In this document: positions 55,012 through 63,348 of the stretch, piece by piece
Layout of the letters: every line of letters begins with the position of its first letter
Numbering within the stretch: position 1 is the stretch's first letter
Assembly: GCF_000253115.1 (NCBI RefSeq)
Contig: NC_014145.1
Span: 3,038,001 to 3,102,000, forward strand
Origin: Thiomonas arsenitoxydans
GTDB taxonomy: Bacteria > Pseudomonadota > Gammaproteobacteria > Burkholderiales > Burkholderiaceae_C
Length of the DNA stretch: 64,000 bases
Direction: 5' to 3'
The notes under the pieces: model-generated
Told to the model about the DNA's origin: nothing
Databases searched by the model: none
Seen by the model: only the letters and a program-made list of their open reading frames with translations
Position numbers and translations under genes: made by a program

Positions 55012-55311
55012 ATGTACGGCCTAGGCGCCCCTGCTCATTGCGAACTCGATATGGCCATCACCCGCAGCGCATTTGCGCGGCAGCTGACGATGGCGTTCCC
55101 CACTCTGCGCGCCGACGGCCCGCAGGCTTACTCAGGGCATGACGCAGGTTGCGATTGGCACATCCGCCTGCATCCTGCCGAGCCCACCCGGCTGGGGCTG
55201 ATCGTGCTCGAACGCTGGCTGGCCGAGGTGTCGCTCACTGCCGCAGACCCCGCCAAGCGCAGGGCGTGGTGGCAGCAGTTCACCGCCCATTTTCAAAAAG
55301 GCGGGGGGTAG
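55012..55311 (+). CDS. Hypothetical protein of the AOR operon
   Basis: 99 residues, 9 bp after the MoaD-like gene. Contains SAFARQLTMAFPTLRADGPQ and a Trp-rich end (RRAWWQQFTAHFQKGGG). No family recognised. Its last 32 bp overlap, tail to tail, the glycosyltransferase gene on the other strand. Confidence 0.6.
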   Translation: MYGLGAPAHCELDMAITRSAFARQLTMAFPTLRADGPQAYSGHDAGCDWHIRLHPAEPTRLGLIVLERWLAEVSLTAADPAKRRAWWQQFTAHFQKGGG

Positions 55312-56473
55312 AAGCGCCCATCAAGCTCTGCGCGTCAAGCTGCACCTGCTCGGCGCTGCGCAGAATGTCTTGAAGAATCTGCGGCACCTCGAAAACCGCC
55401 CGGTTGCGATACGCCGCCACGCGCGCGCGGCTCGCGGCAAGATCGTCGAGAAACGTGGGCAGCGCCGCCTCGATGCCGCGAAAGCTTGGCAGCACCAGGC
55501 CGAAGCCATTTTCACGCACCCAATCGGTGTTGTAGCGCTCCTGCGGCATAGTCCAGGCGTTGCGCGTGACGATCACCGGCAGGCCCAGATGCAGCGCCTC
55601 GCTCAAGGAACCGGGGCCCGGCTTGCCGATGAAAAAATCGCCCAGCCGCATCACCTCGGCCACGGCGCTGGTAAAGCCCATCACATGGCGCGGCGCGGTG
55701 GTCGGCAAGGCGCGCAATTTGGTCGCCAGCTTGGCGTTGTGACCGCATATGAAAATGAGTTGAACATCGGGCAGGCGCTCGGCGATGGCCAGCATGCTGC
55801 GCGAGCCGTGCCCCCCGAACATCACCACCCCCACCGGATGCTGCGGATCAAAACCCAAGGCCTGCAGGCTGGCCGTTCGGTCGAAACCCACGGGCTCGGT
55901 GTAGAAATCGGGGCGAATGATCATGCCCGAGGTCGCATGCACTTTCTCGGCATCGAACCCGGCCTGCAAAGCCTGCTGCACGGCATGCGCCGAGCCGCAG
56001 ATGAGGTGTTGGTCTTGCCCCTGTTCCATCCAGAAATGAGGCGGGAAATCGGCCAGATCGGTCAACAGGGTCACATAGGGCACGCCGGGCAAAGTGGCCG
56101 TCAGGCTCTCGAACAGCGAACGGTTGAAATTGGGAATCAGCGACACCACCAGATCGGGCTCGGTGCGCAGCCAGTGCAGCTTGAGAATTTTGAGCAGGGT
56201 GGGGTGCAGCAGCCGCAACGCCCCTTGCAGCAGTTTGAGTTCGTGCCGAAGGCCGATGGTGAGGCCGCGCGCCAAACGGGCGTTGTAATAGTCTTCCGGA
56301 GAGAAGGTGTATTTGCGTAGCGTGCCCTGCGGGTCGAGCACGTCGGTGAGGTTGACCAGCCGAACCTGCCAAGGCAAACCCGACTGCGCAATGCTTTTTT
56401 CCAGGGCCAAGGCCGAGGCGCGGTGGCCGCCTCCGGCGTTGAAATAAATCAGATCGATGTTTTTTGTGGGCAT
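55280..56473 (-). CDS. MGDG-synthase-like glycosyltransferase (GT28/MurG-like)
   Basis: 397 residues. N-terminal LIYFNAGGGHRASALALEKS matches the MGDG synthase (GGGH) domain; the C-terminal half has VVMFGGHGSRSM, ICGHNAKLATKLRAL and GDFFIGKPGPGSLSEALHLG, the nucleotide-sugar site of GT28 enzymes. The acceptor is probably a lipid or glycan. First gene left of the glycan cluster, transcribed on its own (273 bp gap before the NeuB operon end). Confidence 0.8.
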   Translation of the reverse strand: MPTKNIDLIYFNAGGGHRASALALEKSIAQSGLPWQVRLVNLTDVLDPQGTLRKYTFSPEDYYNARLARGLTIGLRHELKLLQGALRLLHPTLLKILKLHWLRTEPDLVVSLIPNFNRSLFESLTATLPGVPYVTLLTDLADFPPHFWMEQGQDQHLICGSAHAVQQALQAGFDAEKVHATSGMIIRPDFYTEPVGFDRTASLQALGFDPQHPVGVVMFGGHGSRSMLAIAERLPDVQLIFICGHNAKLATKLRALPTTAPRHVMGFTSAVAEVMRLGDFFIGKPGPGSLSEALHLGLPVIVTRNAWTMPQERYNTDWVRENGFGLVLPSFRGIEAALPTFLDDLAASRARVAAYRNRAVFEVPQILQDILRSAEQVQLDAQSLMGASTPRLFENGR

Positions 56474-56723
56474 GATGTTTTGCAGCGAACCCGAAGATAT
56501 CTAGTTCATGTGACGAAATTACCACGTCATGGTTTCACGGTGCAGCGGTAATTTTGTAAATTTCGCGCAGTCCGGATTGAGAAAATGCGCAAAATCAGGT
56601 TCCATATTGTGTGATGACGGAAATAAATCCGCTCTTCAGCCCCTTAGGAATATTGTGCAGAACGCTTTGCCGGTTTTACTCGCGACCGAGCAGACCCGCT
56701 TGGATGCGCCGGGCTGCTGAAGC

Positions 56724-56750
56724 CTGAAACGGCTTTAGGTTCCGTTTCAG
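56724..56750. terminator. Hairpin at the end of the glycan operon
   Basis: CTGAAACGG (56724-56732) and CCGTTTCAG (56742-56750) form a 9-bp stem over the neuB stop. No T-run follows on either strand, so termination would be weak or hairpin-only. Confidence 0.4.
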
Positions 56751-57874
56751 CCCTTGAGGTTTTCCCACTGCAACACGGCTCCCGCCGGGGTGTCGGCAAG
56801 CAGGCGCTGGCCGATGACGACATCCAGCTCGGCGGCGGGAATGCCGCTGGCGGGGCGGCGCAGTTGCAGGTGTTCGCGCTGCAGCACGGCGCCAGCGGGC
56901 AGGGCCGTGGACAGCACCACGCTGCGGCGGGCCACGGCGCGCACGTCGATCTCGTCGGGCCGCGGGGCCTTGATGCCGTCGCCCAGCATGGCCTCGATGC
57001 GGCGGATGTCGCGCGCCAGCGCCGCGAACTCGGCGGGTTCGCTAGAGGCGCGATGGTCGGGGCCGGGTAGATTGCGATCCAGGGTGATGTGCTTTTCGAT
57101 CACGCAGGCGCCCAGCGCCACGGCGGCGAGCGCGGCGGCATTGCCCAGGCTGTGGTCGGAATAGCCGGTGGGCAGGCCGGTCTCAGTGCGCAGGGTGGCG
57201 ATGACGCGCAGATTGAGCGCGTCATCCGGCGCGGGGTAGGCGGAGGTGCATTGCAGCAGGGTGAGCGCAGAGGCCCCCACGCTCGTGCTTTGCCCTCGCT
57301 GCCCCCCGAGGGGCCTGACCCCGCCTTGGGGCGGCCCGGCGGCGGGGTCAGGCGTGTCTTCGCAGAGGGGTGAACCATATAGCGCCCACGCCGCCCGTAC
57401 CCAGCCGACGGCCTGCTTGACTTCTTCCAGCGTGGCCATGCCGGTGGAGAGAATGAGCGGCAAGCCGGTGGCGGCAGCCTTGGCGAGCAGCGGGCGATTG
57501 ACGATTTCGCCGGACGAAATTTTCAGCCGCCGCACGCCGAGGCTGACCAGCAGATCGACCGCGTCTTCCGAGAACGGGGTGGACATGAACTCGATGCCCA
57601 CGCGCGCGCAATGCGTGGCGATGATCTGGTGCTGCTCGGCGCTGAGTTCGAGCTTGCGCAGCATGGCGAATTGGTCGGTCTCGCCGGTGGCACCTTGCTG
57701 GTAGGCGGCGGTGGCGGTGCCGGGCAGCGCGAGGTCTTCGGCGCGGAAGGTCTGGAACTTGACCGCGTCGGCCCCGGCGGCGCGGGCGGCTTCGACCAGT
57801 TGCAGCGCGAGGTCGAGTTGGCCGTTGTGGTTGACGCCGGCTTCGGCAATGAGAAAGACGCGGTTGTTGGGCAT
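56747..57874 (-). CDS. neuB: NeuB-family sialic/legionaminic acid synthase, with repeat insertion
   Basis: 375 residues from ATG 57874 (MPNNRVFLIAEAGVNHNGQL). TIM-barrel with VKFQTFRAEDL, FMSTPFSEDAVDLLVSLG and TSAYPAPDDALNLRVIATL, then a C-terminal SAF domain (VLSTALPAGAVLQREHLQLR, IGQRLLADTPAG). It condenses PEP with a hexosamine. Residues about 165-202 (PAAGPPQGGVRPLGGQRGQ) are repeat-encoded and absent from relatives; they sit in a barrel loop, so activity may be kept. Confidence 0.88.
   Translation of the reverse strand: MPNNRVFLIAEAGVNHNGQLDLALQLVEAARAAGADAVKFQTFRAEDLALPGTATAAYQQGATGETDQFAMLRKLELSAEQHQIIATHCARVGIEFMSTPFSEDAVDLLVSLGVRRLKISSGEIVNRPLLAKAAATGLPLILSTGMATLEEVKQAVGWVRAAWALYGSPLCEDTPDPAAGPPQGGVRPLGGQRGQSTSVGASALTLLQCTSAYPAPDDALNLRVIATLRTETGLPTGYSDHSLGNAAALAAVALGACVIEKHITLDRNLPGPDHRASSEPAEFAALARDIRRIEAMLGDGIKAPRPDEIDVRAVARRSVVLSTALPAGAVLQREHLQLRRPASGIPAAELDVVIGQRLLADTPAGAVLQWENLKG
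57272..57375 (-). repeat. Interspersed repeat inside neuB (copy 6)
   Basis: Contains GCCCCCACGCTCGTGCTTTG and GCTGCCCCCCGAGGGG, then CGCCTTGGGGCGGCCC. The same blocks occur in the composite copy at 58740 and, diverged, in DUF934. Confidence 0.7.
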
Positions 57875-57892
57875 GTCAGTTCCGCACGGCCG

Positions 57893-57950
57893 CTCCGAAG
57901 GAACTGACACCCCCTCGGGGAGAGGCGAGCGTAGCGAGTCAGGGGGTTGT
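57893..57950. repeat. GC-rich inverted repeat between neuA and neuB
   Basis: Bases 57906-57950 contain CACCCCCTCGGGGAGAGG and GAGTCAGGGGGTTGT, able to fold into a stem. It lies in the 82-bp gap and may be a further member of the repeat family. Confidence 0.4.
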
Positions 57951-57956
57951 TTCATT

Positions 57957-58661
57957 CTAGGTTCCGGATGGCTGCCGGGCATAGTGCCACTCGGCCAGTG
58001 CGAAGTCGTCGGCGGTGTCGATATCCACCGAGCGTTGCGGCGGCATGGCGTAAGCCGCTACGGGCACGCTCCACAGGCCGTGCTGCGCGGCGTGAGCCAG
58101 GGCTTCGCGCCGCCAGACGTAGATCGAACCATTGAGCGCCCAGACTTTGGGCGCGCACTGGCGGGCGGTGAGGCCGCCGCCCTTGCTGATGCTGACGCTG
58201 CCGTCGGGCTGCTCTTCGACGAGGTTGAAATAGGGGTTGGAGCCGCTGTCGAACACGCTGAGCACCAGCCCCGGCGCGTCCGGGGCGTCGGCGCGGGCGA
58301 GGCAGCCGTCAAGGTCTTCTGGGGTACGCAGCGGCGAAGTGGGTTGCAGATCGACGATGCGGGTGATGGTCTGACCCTGCGCTTCGAGATAGGCCACGAG
58401 GTGTTCGATGACCGGAAGCTTGGGGGTGTCGTCGCGCGCCAGTTCCGCCGGGCGCAGATAAGGCATCACGGCGCCTGCCTCGCGGGCGATGTGCGCGATC
58501 TCTGGGTCGTCGGTGGACACATACACGGCGCTGATGGCGGGGTGCCGCAGCGCAAAGCGGATGCTGTGCGCGATGAGCGGCAGGCCCGCGAAGGGCAGGA
58601 TGTTCTTGCCCGGCAGCCCTTTGCTGCCGCCGCGGGCGCAGATCGTGGCGATGGTGGTCAT
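57957..58661 (-). CDS. neuA: Acylneuraminate cytidylyltransferase (NeuA/LegF-like)
   Basis: 234 residues. ICARGGSKGLPGKNILPFAG (CTP-binding), VYVSTDDPEIAHIA, LQPTSPLRTPEDLDGCL and the end VDIDTADDFALAEWH are typical of CMP-sugar synthases. It activates the nonulosonic acid made by the adjacent NeuB. It lies between the epimerase-like gene (4 bp upstream) and neuB. Confidence 0.9.
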   Translation of the reverse strand: MTTIATICARGGSKGLPGKNILPFAGLPLIAHSIRFALRHPAISAVYVSTDDPEIAHIAREAGAVMPYLRPAELARDDTPKLPVIEHLVAYLEAQGQTITRIVDLQPTSPLRTPEDLDGCLARADAPDAPGLVLSVFDSGSNPYFNLVEEQPDGSVSISKGGGLTARQCAPKVWALNGSIYVWRREALAHAAQHGLWSVPVAAYAMPPQRSVDIDTADDFALAEWHYARQPSGT

Positions 58662-58665
58662 GGGT

Positions 58666-60096
58666 TCAGGCCGGGGCAGGTGGGGTGAGGTGTGGATGGG
58701 CTGCGAGCAGGGCCAGGGCCTGCTCGCTCACTTGGTCGGCGGCGGTGTTGGGCGCCCCCACGCTCGGGTTTTGCCCTCGCTGCCCCCCGAGGGGGTCATC
58801 CCCACCCCGGCCCTCCCCACAAGTGGAGAGGGAGCGGCCACTCCTCCCCCACGGCGTGGGGGAGGTTGGGAGGGGGAGACGCCCGCCTTGGGGCGGCCCG
58901 ACGGCAGGGCCGTCGCGGACGGCTGCGTGCTCCATGCTGGGCTGCGCGAGCAGGGGGGACAGCGTCTGCGGCAGATCGGTCAGGTGACAAGCGGCATCGG
59001 CCACGCCCAGCGCGAGATAGGGCATGGCGGGCGCGGCGATGGAATCGAGCAATTGCAGCACGCGCCTGCCCGCCAGATGGGCTTCGAGGGCGACGGTGGA
59101 GGTGCCGGTGATGACAGCGTCCACCGCGTGCAGCAGCGGGTGCAGCGGTTCGGACGGTAGGGACAGGCGGAGTTGCGGGTTGTCGTGCCGAGCAGGCAGG
59201 GTTTGCGAAGGGTGCGGCCGCACGATGAGGGTCCAGTCGGGATGCGCGCGCACGCTGTCGAGGCAAGCCTGCAGCACGCGTTCGGGCAGGCGCGGGTCGC
59301 CGCGGCGACCGGGAGAGGCCGGATGCGTGGCGGGCTCGGGCTGGAGCGCGAGCAGGATGAGGCGTTGCGGTGGGGCGCCCAGCTCGGCGCGCAGCGCGAT
59401 TCCTGCCGCGCGGGTTTGCGGGGCATTGAGGGCGTCGAAGGCCGGGTTGCCGGTGACGGCGATGCGTTCGGGCGGCCATCCGGCCCGGATGAGGTTGTCG
59501 CGCACGGCCTCGGACAACACGCAGACCCGGCTGGGATAGCGCTTGCGCGCGGCGAAAGCATCGCCCGGCAAGGCGAATAGGTCGAGCATGACCAGGCTGG
59601 GAATACCGGCCTCAGTGGCGGCAACGACCGCGGCAGATTCGCTGCGCGGTGAATTGGTCGCCAGTACCAGATCGGGCTGCAGATGGGCAACGATGCGGCG
59701 AAAAAAGTGCAGCGGGTGGAAGCCTTGCCGACCTTTCGCCGCGAGCAGCGCATCGGCTGCGGCAACGCCGAGTTGCTGCCGCAGATCCCAGGCGTTGATG
59801 CCCAGATACGCCACGGTTTCGGCTTCAAGAATGTCGGGATGGGCGTTGCCCGGCTTCAGCGCGCGGCCCAATGCCAGGGCCTGAGCTTGTTCTTCGGGCG
59901 ATAGCAAGTGCAGCAGATCGGCGTACCCCAGCGGAGCCTCGCCGGCGTCGTGTGCCACGCGGGCCGCGGTGGTCAGGGCCAGCAGGGTGATGTCGAGATC
60001 GGGCCGCCGTGAGCGCAGGGCGCGCAGCACTGGCAGCATCATGGCGATGTGACCGCCGCCGTAGGCCACGGCGAGGATGCGCTGCGCCCGGCTCAT
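58666..60096 (-). CDS. UDP-GlcNAc 2-epimerase/glycosyltransferase-like protein, with repeat insertion
   Basis: 476 residues. N-terminal ILAVAYGGGHIAMMLPVLRA, central VTGNPAFDALNA, and LLHAVDAVITGTSTVALEAH fit the GT-B fold of NeuC-type epimerases and capsule glycosyltransferases. The exact activity is unclear. Residues about 394-452 (GPPQGGRLPLPTSPTPWGRS, GGQRGQNPSVGAP) are encoded by the composite repeat at 58740-58915, followed by the native tail DQVSEQALALLAAHP. It starts with an ATGA overlap on asnB. Confidence 0.8.
   Translation of the reverse strand: MSRAQRILAVAYGGGHIAMMLPVLRALRSRRPDLDITLLALTTAARVAHDAGEAPLGYADLLHLLSPEEQAQALALGRALKPGNAHPDILEAETVAYLGINAWDLRQQLGVAAADALLAAKGRQGFHPLHFFRRIVAHLQPDLVLATNSPRSESAAVVAATEAGIPSLVMLDLFALPGDAFAARKRYPSRVCVLSEAVRDNLIRAGWPPERIAVTGNPAFDALNAPQTRAAGIALRAELGAPPQRLILLALQPEPATHPASPGRRGDPRLPERVLQACLDSVRAHPDWTLIVRPHPSQTLPARHDNPQLRLSLPSEPLHPLLHAVDAVITGTSTVALEAHLAGRRVLQLLDSIAAPAMPYLALGVADAACHLTDLPQTLSPLLAQPSMEHAAVRDGPAVGPPQGGRLPLPTSPTPWGRSGRSLSTCGEGRGGDDPLGGQRGQNPSVGAPNTAADQVSEQALALLAAHPHLTPPAPA
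58740..58915 (-). repeat. Composite interspersed repeat inside the epimerase-like gene (copy 7)
   Basis: The copy-6 blocks (CCCCCACGCTCGGGTTTTGC, GCTGCCCCCCGAGGGG, and CGCCTTGGGGCGGCCC) are split by a ~80-bp segment (58798-58878) of CTCCCCC/GGGGGAGG palindromes like copy 5. It looks like one repeat inserted in another. Confidence 0.7.
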
Positions 60097-61895
60097 GCGG
60101 AAATCTCGGGCTCGAATTGCTGCGCCCAGAGCTCCAGCGCCGCCAGGGCGCGCAGTTCGCGGGTGTGGTTCGCCGCGCCCGAGACATGGTCGTCGAACAG
60201 CTTGCGTACCGCGTCGGCCTCGAACAGCTGGGCGCCGAGCGCGTTCGGTGCGAACAGCAATTCGGCCAGCCAGGCCTTGCGCGGCCCGCGAAACCACTCG
60301 CCGATGGGAACGGTGAACATCTGCTTTTTGCGGTGCGCGAGGTCGGCGCCGATGAGGGGCTCGACCGCGCGCTTGAACCAGTGCTTTTTGTCGCCGTCCT
60401 TCAGCTTGGTGTCGCCGGGCGCGCGGAAGGCGAACTCCATCAGGCGCCAATCGAGCAAGGGCGTGCGCGCCTCCAGCGACACCGACATACCCATGCGGTC
60501 GGGCTTCACCAGGTTGTTGCCGGGCAGCAGCAACATCATGTCCAGAAACAGCATCTGGTTGACGCGGTCGAAGTGCGCGGCCTGCTCGAACCAGGGCGCG
60601 GCCACGTCGCGCACGCTGTCCACATCGGCCAGCTTGGTGCGCAGCCAGGGCTGGAACAGCGCGGCGCGGGCCTGCGCGCCGAACAGGCCGGTGTGCTCCA
60701 CATAGTGCTGGGCGAAGTCGGTCGCGGGCAGGTCGCGCAGCGCGGGGGCGGCCATGAAGCTGGCGTATTTGTCGTAGCCGGCGAACAGCTCGTCGCCGCC
60801 GTCGCCGGTGAGCACGACTTTCACATCCTGAACGGCGAGTTGGCTGACGCTGCGCGTGGGCATGAACGAGGCGTCGCCGTGCGGCTGGTCGCAGTGCCAC
60901 AGCACGCGGGCCCAGTCGTCGAGCATGTCGGGCTGCACGATGCGCTCGCGGTGCGTGGCGCCGAAGCGCTGCGCAGCCTCGCGGGCGTAGGGCGATTCGT
61001 CGAAGCGCGGATCGGGAAAGCCGATGCAAAAAGTGCGCGCAGGTTCGCGCACATGCCGCGCCATGAGCGCCACGACGGTGCTGGAATCGACCCCGCCCGA
61101 GAGAAAGGCGCCGAAGGACACGTCGGCGCGCAGTCGCAGGCGCACCGCGTCGTCGAGCAGGTCGAGAAACTCTTCCTGCCAGGTGGTGAAGGTCTGAGCG
61201 ATCGGCGTCTGCTCCGCCAGGCTCCACCAGCGGCAGGCGTGGCTGCCGGCGCCATCGACAGTGAGCACCGTGCCGGGCAGGACGTGGCGCACGCCCGCGA
61301 ACAGGGTGAAGGGCGGCGGAACGTAGTTGTAGGCAAGGTAGTGCTGCAGCGCGGGCAGATCGAGCGCGGGACGGCCTGGCAGCGCGGCGAGCACGGCCTT
61401 GATCTCGGAGCCGAACAGTACCTGCCTGCCGTCGTCGTGCATGAACAGCGGCTTGACGCCGATGCGGTCGCGCACCAGATGCAGCCGGGGATTTTCTGGA
61501 TCGCGCCCATCCCAGATAGCGATGGCGAACATGCCGTTGAGCCGCGGCAGGAAGCCCAGCCCTTCGCGTTCATACAACCGCAGCAGCACTTCGGTATCGC
61601 TGTGATCGGAGTGGAAGCGCACGCCCCGGCGCTGCGCCTCAGCGCGCAGTTCCACATGGTTGAAAATCTCGCCGTTTTGCACCAGGGCGATTCGCCCGTC
61701 GTCGCTGACGAAGGGCTGGTGACCACCGGCGAGGTCGATGATGGAGAGCCTTCGGTTGCCAATCGTCACGCCCGCAGCGCTAAATGCGCCGCTGTCATCC
61801 GGGCCGCGATGGACGAGGCTGGCGTCCATCGCGGCGAGGGTTTGCTCGCTCAGCTCGCCGCCGGTACGGTCGAAAAATCCATAAATTCCACACAT
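60093..61895 (-). CDS. asnB: Asparagine synthetase, glutamine-hydrolysing (AsnB type)
   Basis: 600 residues. The N-terminal Ntn amidotransferase begins MCGIYGFFD with catalytic Cys2 and HRGPDDSG. The synthetase domain has FLSGGVDSSTVVALMARHV (PP-loop) and LTGDGGDELFAGYDKYASF. In glycan clusters such proteins often amidate a sugar acid instead of aspartate. Intact, first of the ATGA-linked set. Confidence 0.9.
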   Translation of the reverse strand: MCGIYGFFDRTGGELSEQTLAAMDASLVHRGPDDSGAFSAAGVTIGNRRLSIIDLAGGHQPFVSDDGRIALVQNGEIFNHVELRAEAQRRGVRFHSDHSDTEVLLRLYEREGLGFLPRLNGMFAIAIWDGRDPENPRLHLVRDRIGVKPLFMHDDGRQVLFGSEIKAVLAALPGRPALDLPALQHYLAYNYVPPPFTLFAGVRHVLPGTVLTVDGAGSHACRWWSLAEQTPIAQTFTTWQEEFLDLLDDAVRLRLRADVSFGAFLSGGVDSSTVVALMARHVREPARTFCIGFPDPRFDESPYAREAAQRFGATHRERIVQPDMLDDWARVLWHCDQPHGDASFMPTRSVSQLAVQDVKVVLTGDGGDELFAGYDKYASFMAAPALRDLPATDFAQHYVEHTGLFGAQARAALFQPWLRTKLADVDSVRDVAAPWFEQAAHFDRVNQMLFLDMMLLLPGNNLVKPDRMGMSVSLEARTPLLDWRLMEFAFRAPGDTKLKDGDKKHWFKRAVEPLIGADLAHRKKQMFTVPIGEWFRGPRKAWLAELLFAPNALGAQLFEADAVRKLFDDHVSGAANHTRELRALAALELWAQQFEPEISA

Positions 61896-61938
61896 GGCGG
61901 GATTGTCGCGCTTTGACGGCGCGGGTCAGTTTCACGGG

Positions 61939-62496
61939 TCAGTTGGCGTTGCGCCGGAACAGTTGCACCACGGTGAGGCCGATGATGCGTAGATCGACCA
62001 GCAGGCCGTGGTTTCGTGCGTAGTCGAGATCGGCCTGCAGCCGCTGTCGCGGCGTGGCGCTGGAGCGGTACAGCGCCTGCGCCAGCCCGGTGATGCCGGG
62101 GCGCACGCGGTGGCGCAGCGCCCATTGTTCTGCGGTGTAGTTGGCGCGCTGCGCCGGCACGTCGGGCCGTGGGCCCACCAGGCTCATGTCGCCGCGCAGC
62201 ACGTTGAGCAGTTGCGGCAGTTCGTCGATGCTCGTGCGCCGCAGGAAGCGGCCGACGCGGGTGATGCGGGGATCATTCTGGCTCGTGTTGTAGGGGCCGC
62301 GTTGCGACGCGTCCACCACCATGCTGCGGAATTTGTAGAGCCGAAAGGGCTGCGTCGCCCGTCCCACGCGGGTTTGGGCGAACAGCACCGGGCGGCCGGA
62401 GTCCAGCCACACGGCCAGCGCCGCCGCGATCATCAGCGGCGAGAGTAGCAACAGCGCCAGCAGCGCCAGCACGATGTCGAACAGACGTTTGGCCAC
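61939..62496 (-). CDS. Undecaprenyl-phosphate sugar phosphotransferase (initiating)
   Basis: 185 residues. One N-terminal hairpin helix ([20 protein letters not shown]), then [29 protein letters not shown] and [13 protein letters not shown], the small PglC/WcaJ catalytic core of PF02397. It loads the first sugar phosphate on undecaprenyl phosphate. The product length matches minimal (PglC-like) enzymes. Confidence 0.9.
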   Translation of the reverse strand: MAKRLFDIVLALLALLLLSPLMIAAALAVWLDSGRPVLFAQTRVGRATQPFRLYKFRSMVVDASQRGPYNTSQNDPRITRVGRFLRRTSIDELPQLLNVLRGDMSLVGPRPDVPAQRANYTAEQWALRHRVRPGITGLAQALYRSSATPRQRLQADLDYARNHGLLVDLRIIGLTVVQLFRRNAN

Positions 62497-62502
62497 GGAG
62501 GT

Positions 62503-63336
62503 TCAGCGCGGCGTCGACATGGGTCCCAGACTCTGGGCGACGCGGGTGATGAGGTCGATGGCCAGCAGCCGATCGTTCTCGATCTCGGCAGGCTCGCGCT
62601 GCGCCAGCACCTGAACGGCATGATGCAGACGATGGATTTCAGCGGCATAGATGGCCTTCCAGTCGGAATCGGGGGCTTCGATGCGCTCGCGGTTGAAGGT
62701 GCGCGACAGAATCACGCTGCGCGAGCCCAGCCTTAAGTGCTCGCCCAGCACCACACGCCCGGGCAGCAAGCCTTCGTCCAGCCGGGCGATGCCGCCGAAG
62801 CCGAAGCGTTTGCCCTGCTGCTGCGCCACGGCCGCGACGCGATCGACCACGCCGTCGGCCAGCGGCTGAAACATGAAGCGCAGGCCCAGTTCGCGGTGCA
62901 GATCGTTGAGGCCGACATAGATTTCGTCCAGCCCGTCCAGACCCGCCCACTGCGGCAGGCTTTGCAGCGCATCGCGGGTTTCGAGCAGGGCGATGGTCTG
63001 GGCACGACCGGCCACCAGGGCGACGAACTGAGCCACGGCGTCGGCACTGCGGAACATCGGCAGCATGAGGTGGCTGGCGCCGCTGGCGATGGCCTGGTCG
63101 ATCTCGTTGGCGCTGGCCTCATGCAGGGGATTGATGCGCACGATCAGCGCCGCTTTCGGCACGGCCTGACGCACGCGGGCCACGTCCTGCGGAACATGGT
63201 CGGAAATGAAGGTGCCCAAGCCGCCCTGGCGCTGCTGCTTGCCGTGCTGCTCCAGATCGACCATGATCCGCGTCACGCCGCAGCCCACGGCGAAAGCGGC
63301 AAAGTCGGGATCGTTGGTGATTTGGATAAAGTCCAT
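62503..63336 (-). CDS. HpcH/HpaI aldolase/citrate lyase-like protein
   Basis: 277 residues from ATG 63336. TIM-barrel motifs: GVTRIMVDLEQHGKQQRQGG (metal-binding DLEH-type), ALIVRINPLHEASANEIDQA, LMLPMFRSADAV and IALLETRDALQSL (metal Glu). Pyruvate/oxaloacetate-type class II aldolases have this core. It is within the glycan cluster next to NeuB-type genes, so it may make or break a sugar acid; not tested. Confidence 0.75.
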   Translation of the reverse strand: MDFIQITNDPDFAAFAVGCGVTRIMVDLEQHGKQQRQGGLGTFISDHVPQDVARVRQAVPKAALIVRINPLHEASANEIDQAIASGASHLMLPMFRSADAVAQFVALVAGRAQTIALLETRDALQSLPQWAGLDGLDEIYVGLNDLHRELGLRFMFQPLADGVVDRVAAVAQQQGKRFGFGGIARLDEGLLPGRVVLGEHLRLGSRSVILSRTFNRERIEAPDSDWKAIYAAEIHRLHHAVQVLAQREPAEIENDRLLAIDLITRVAQSLGPMSTPR

Positions 63337-63348
63337 CTTGAGCAAGGT

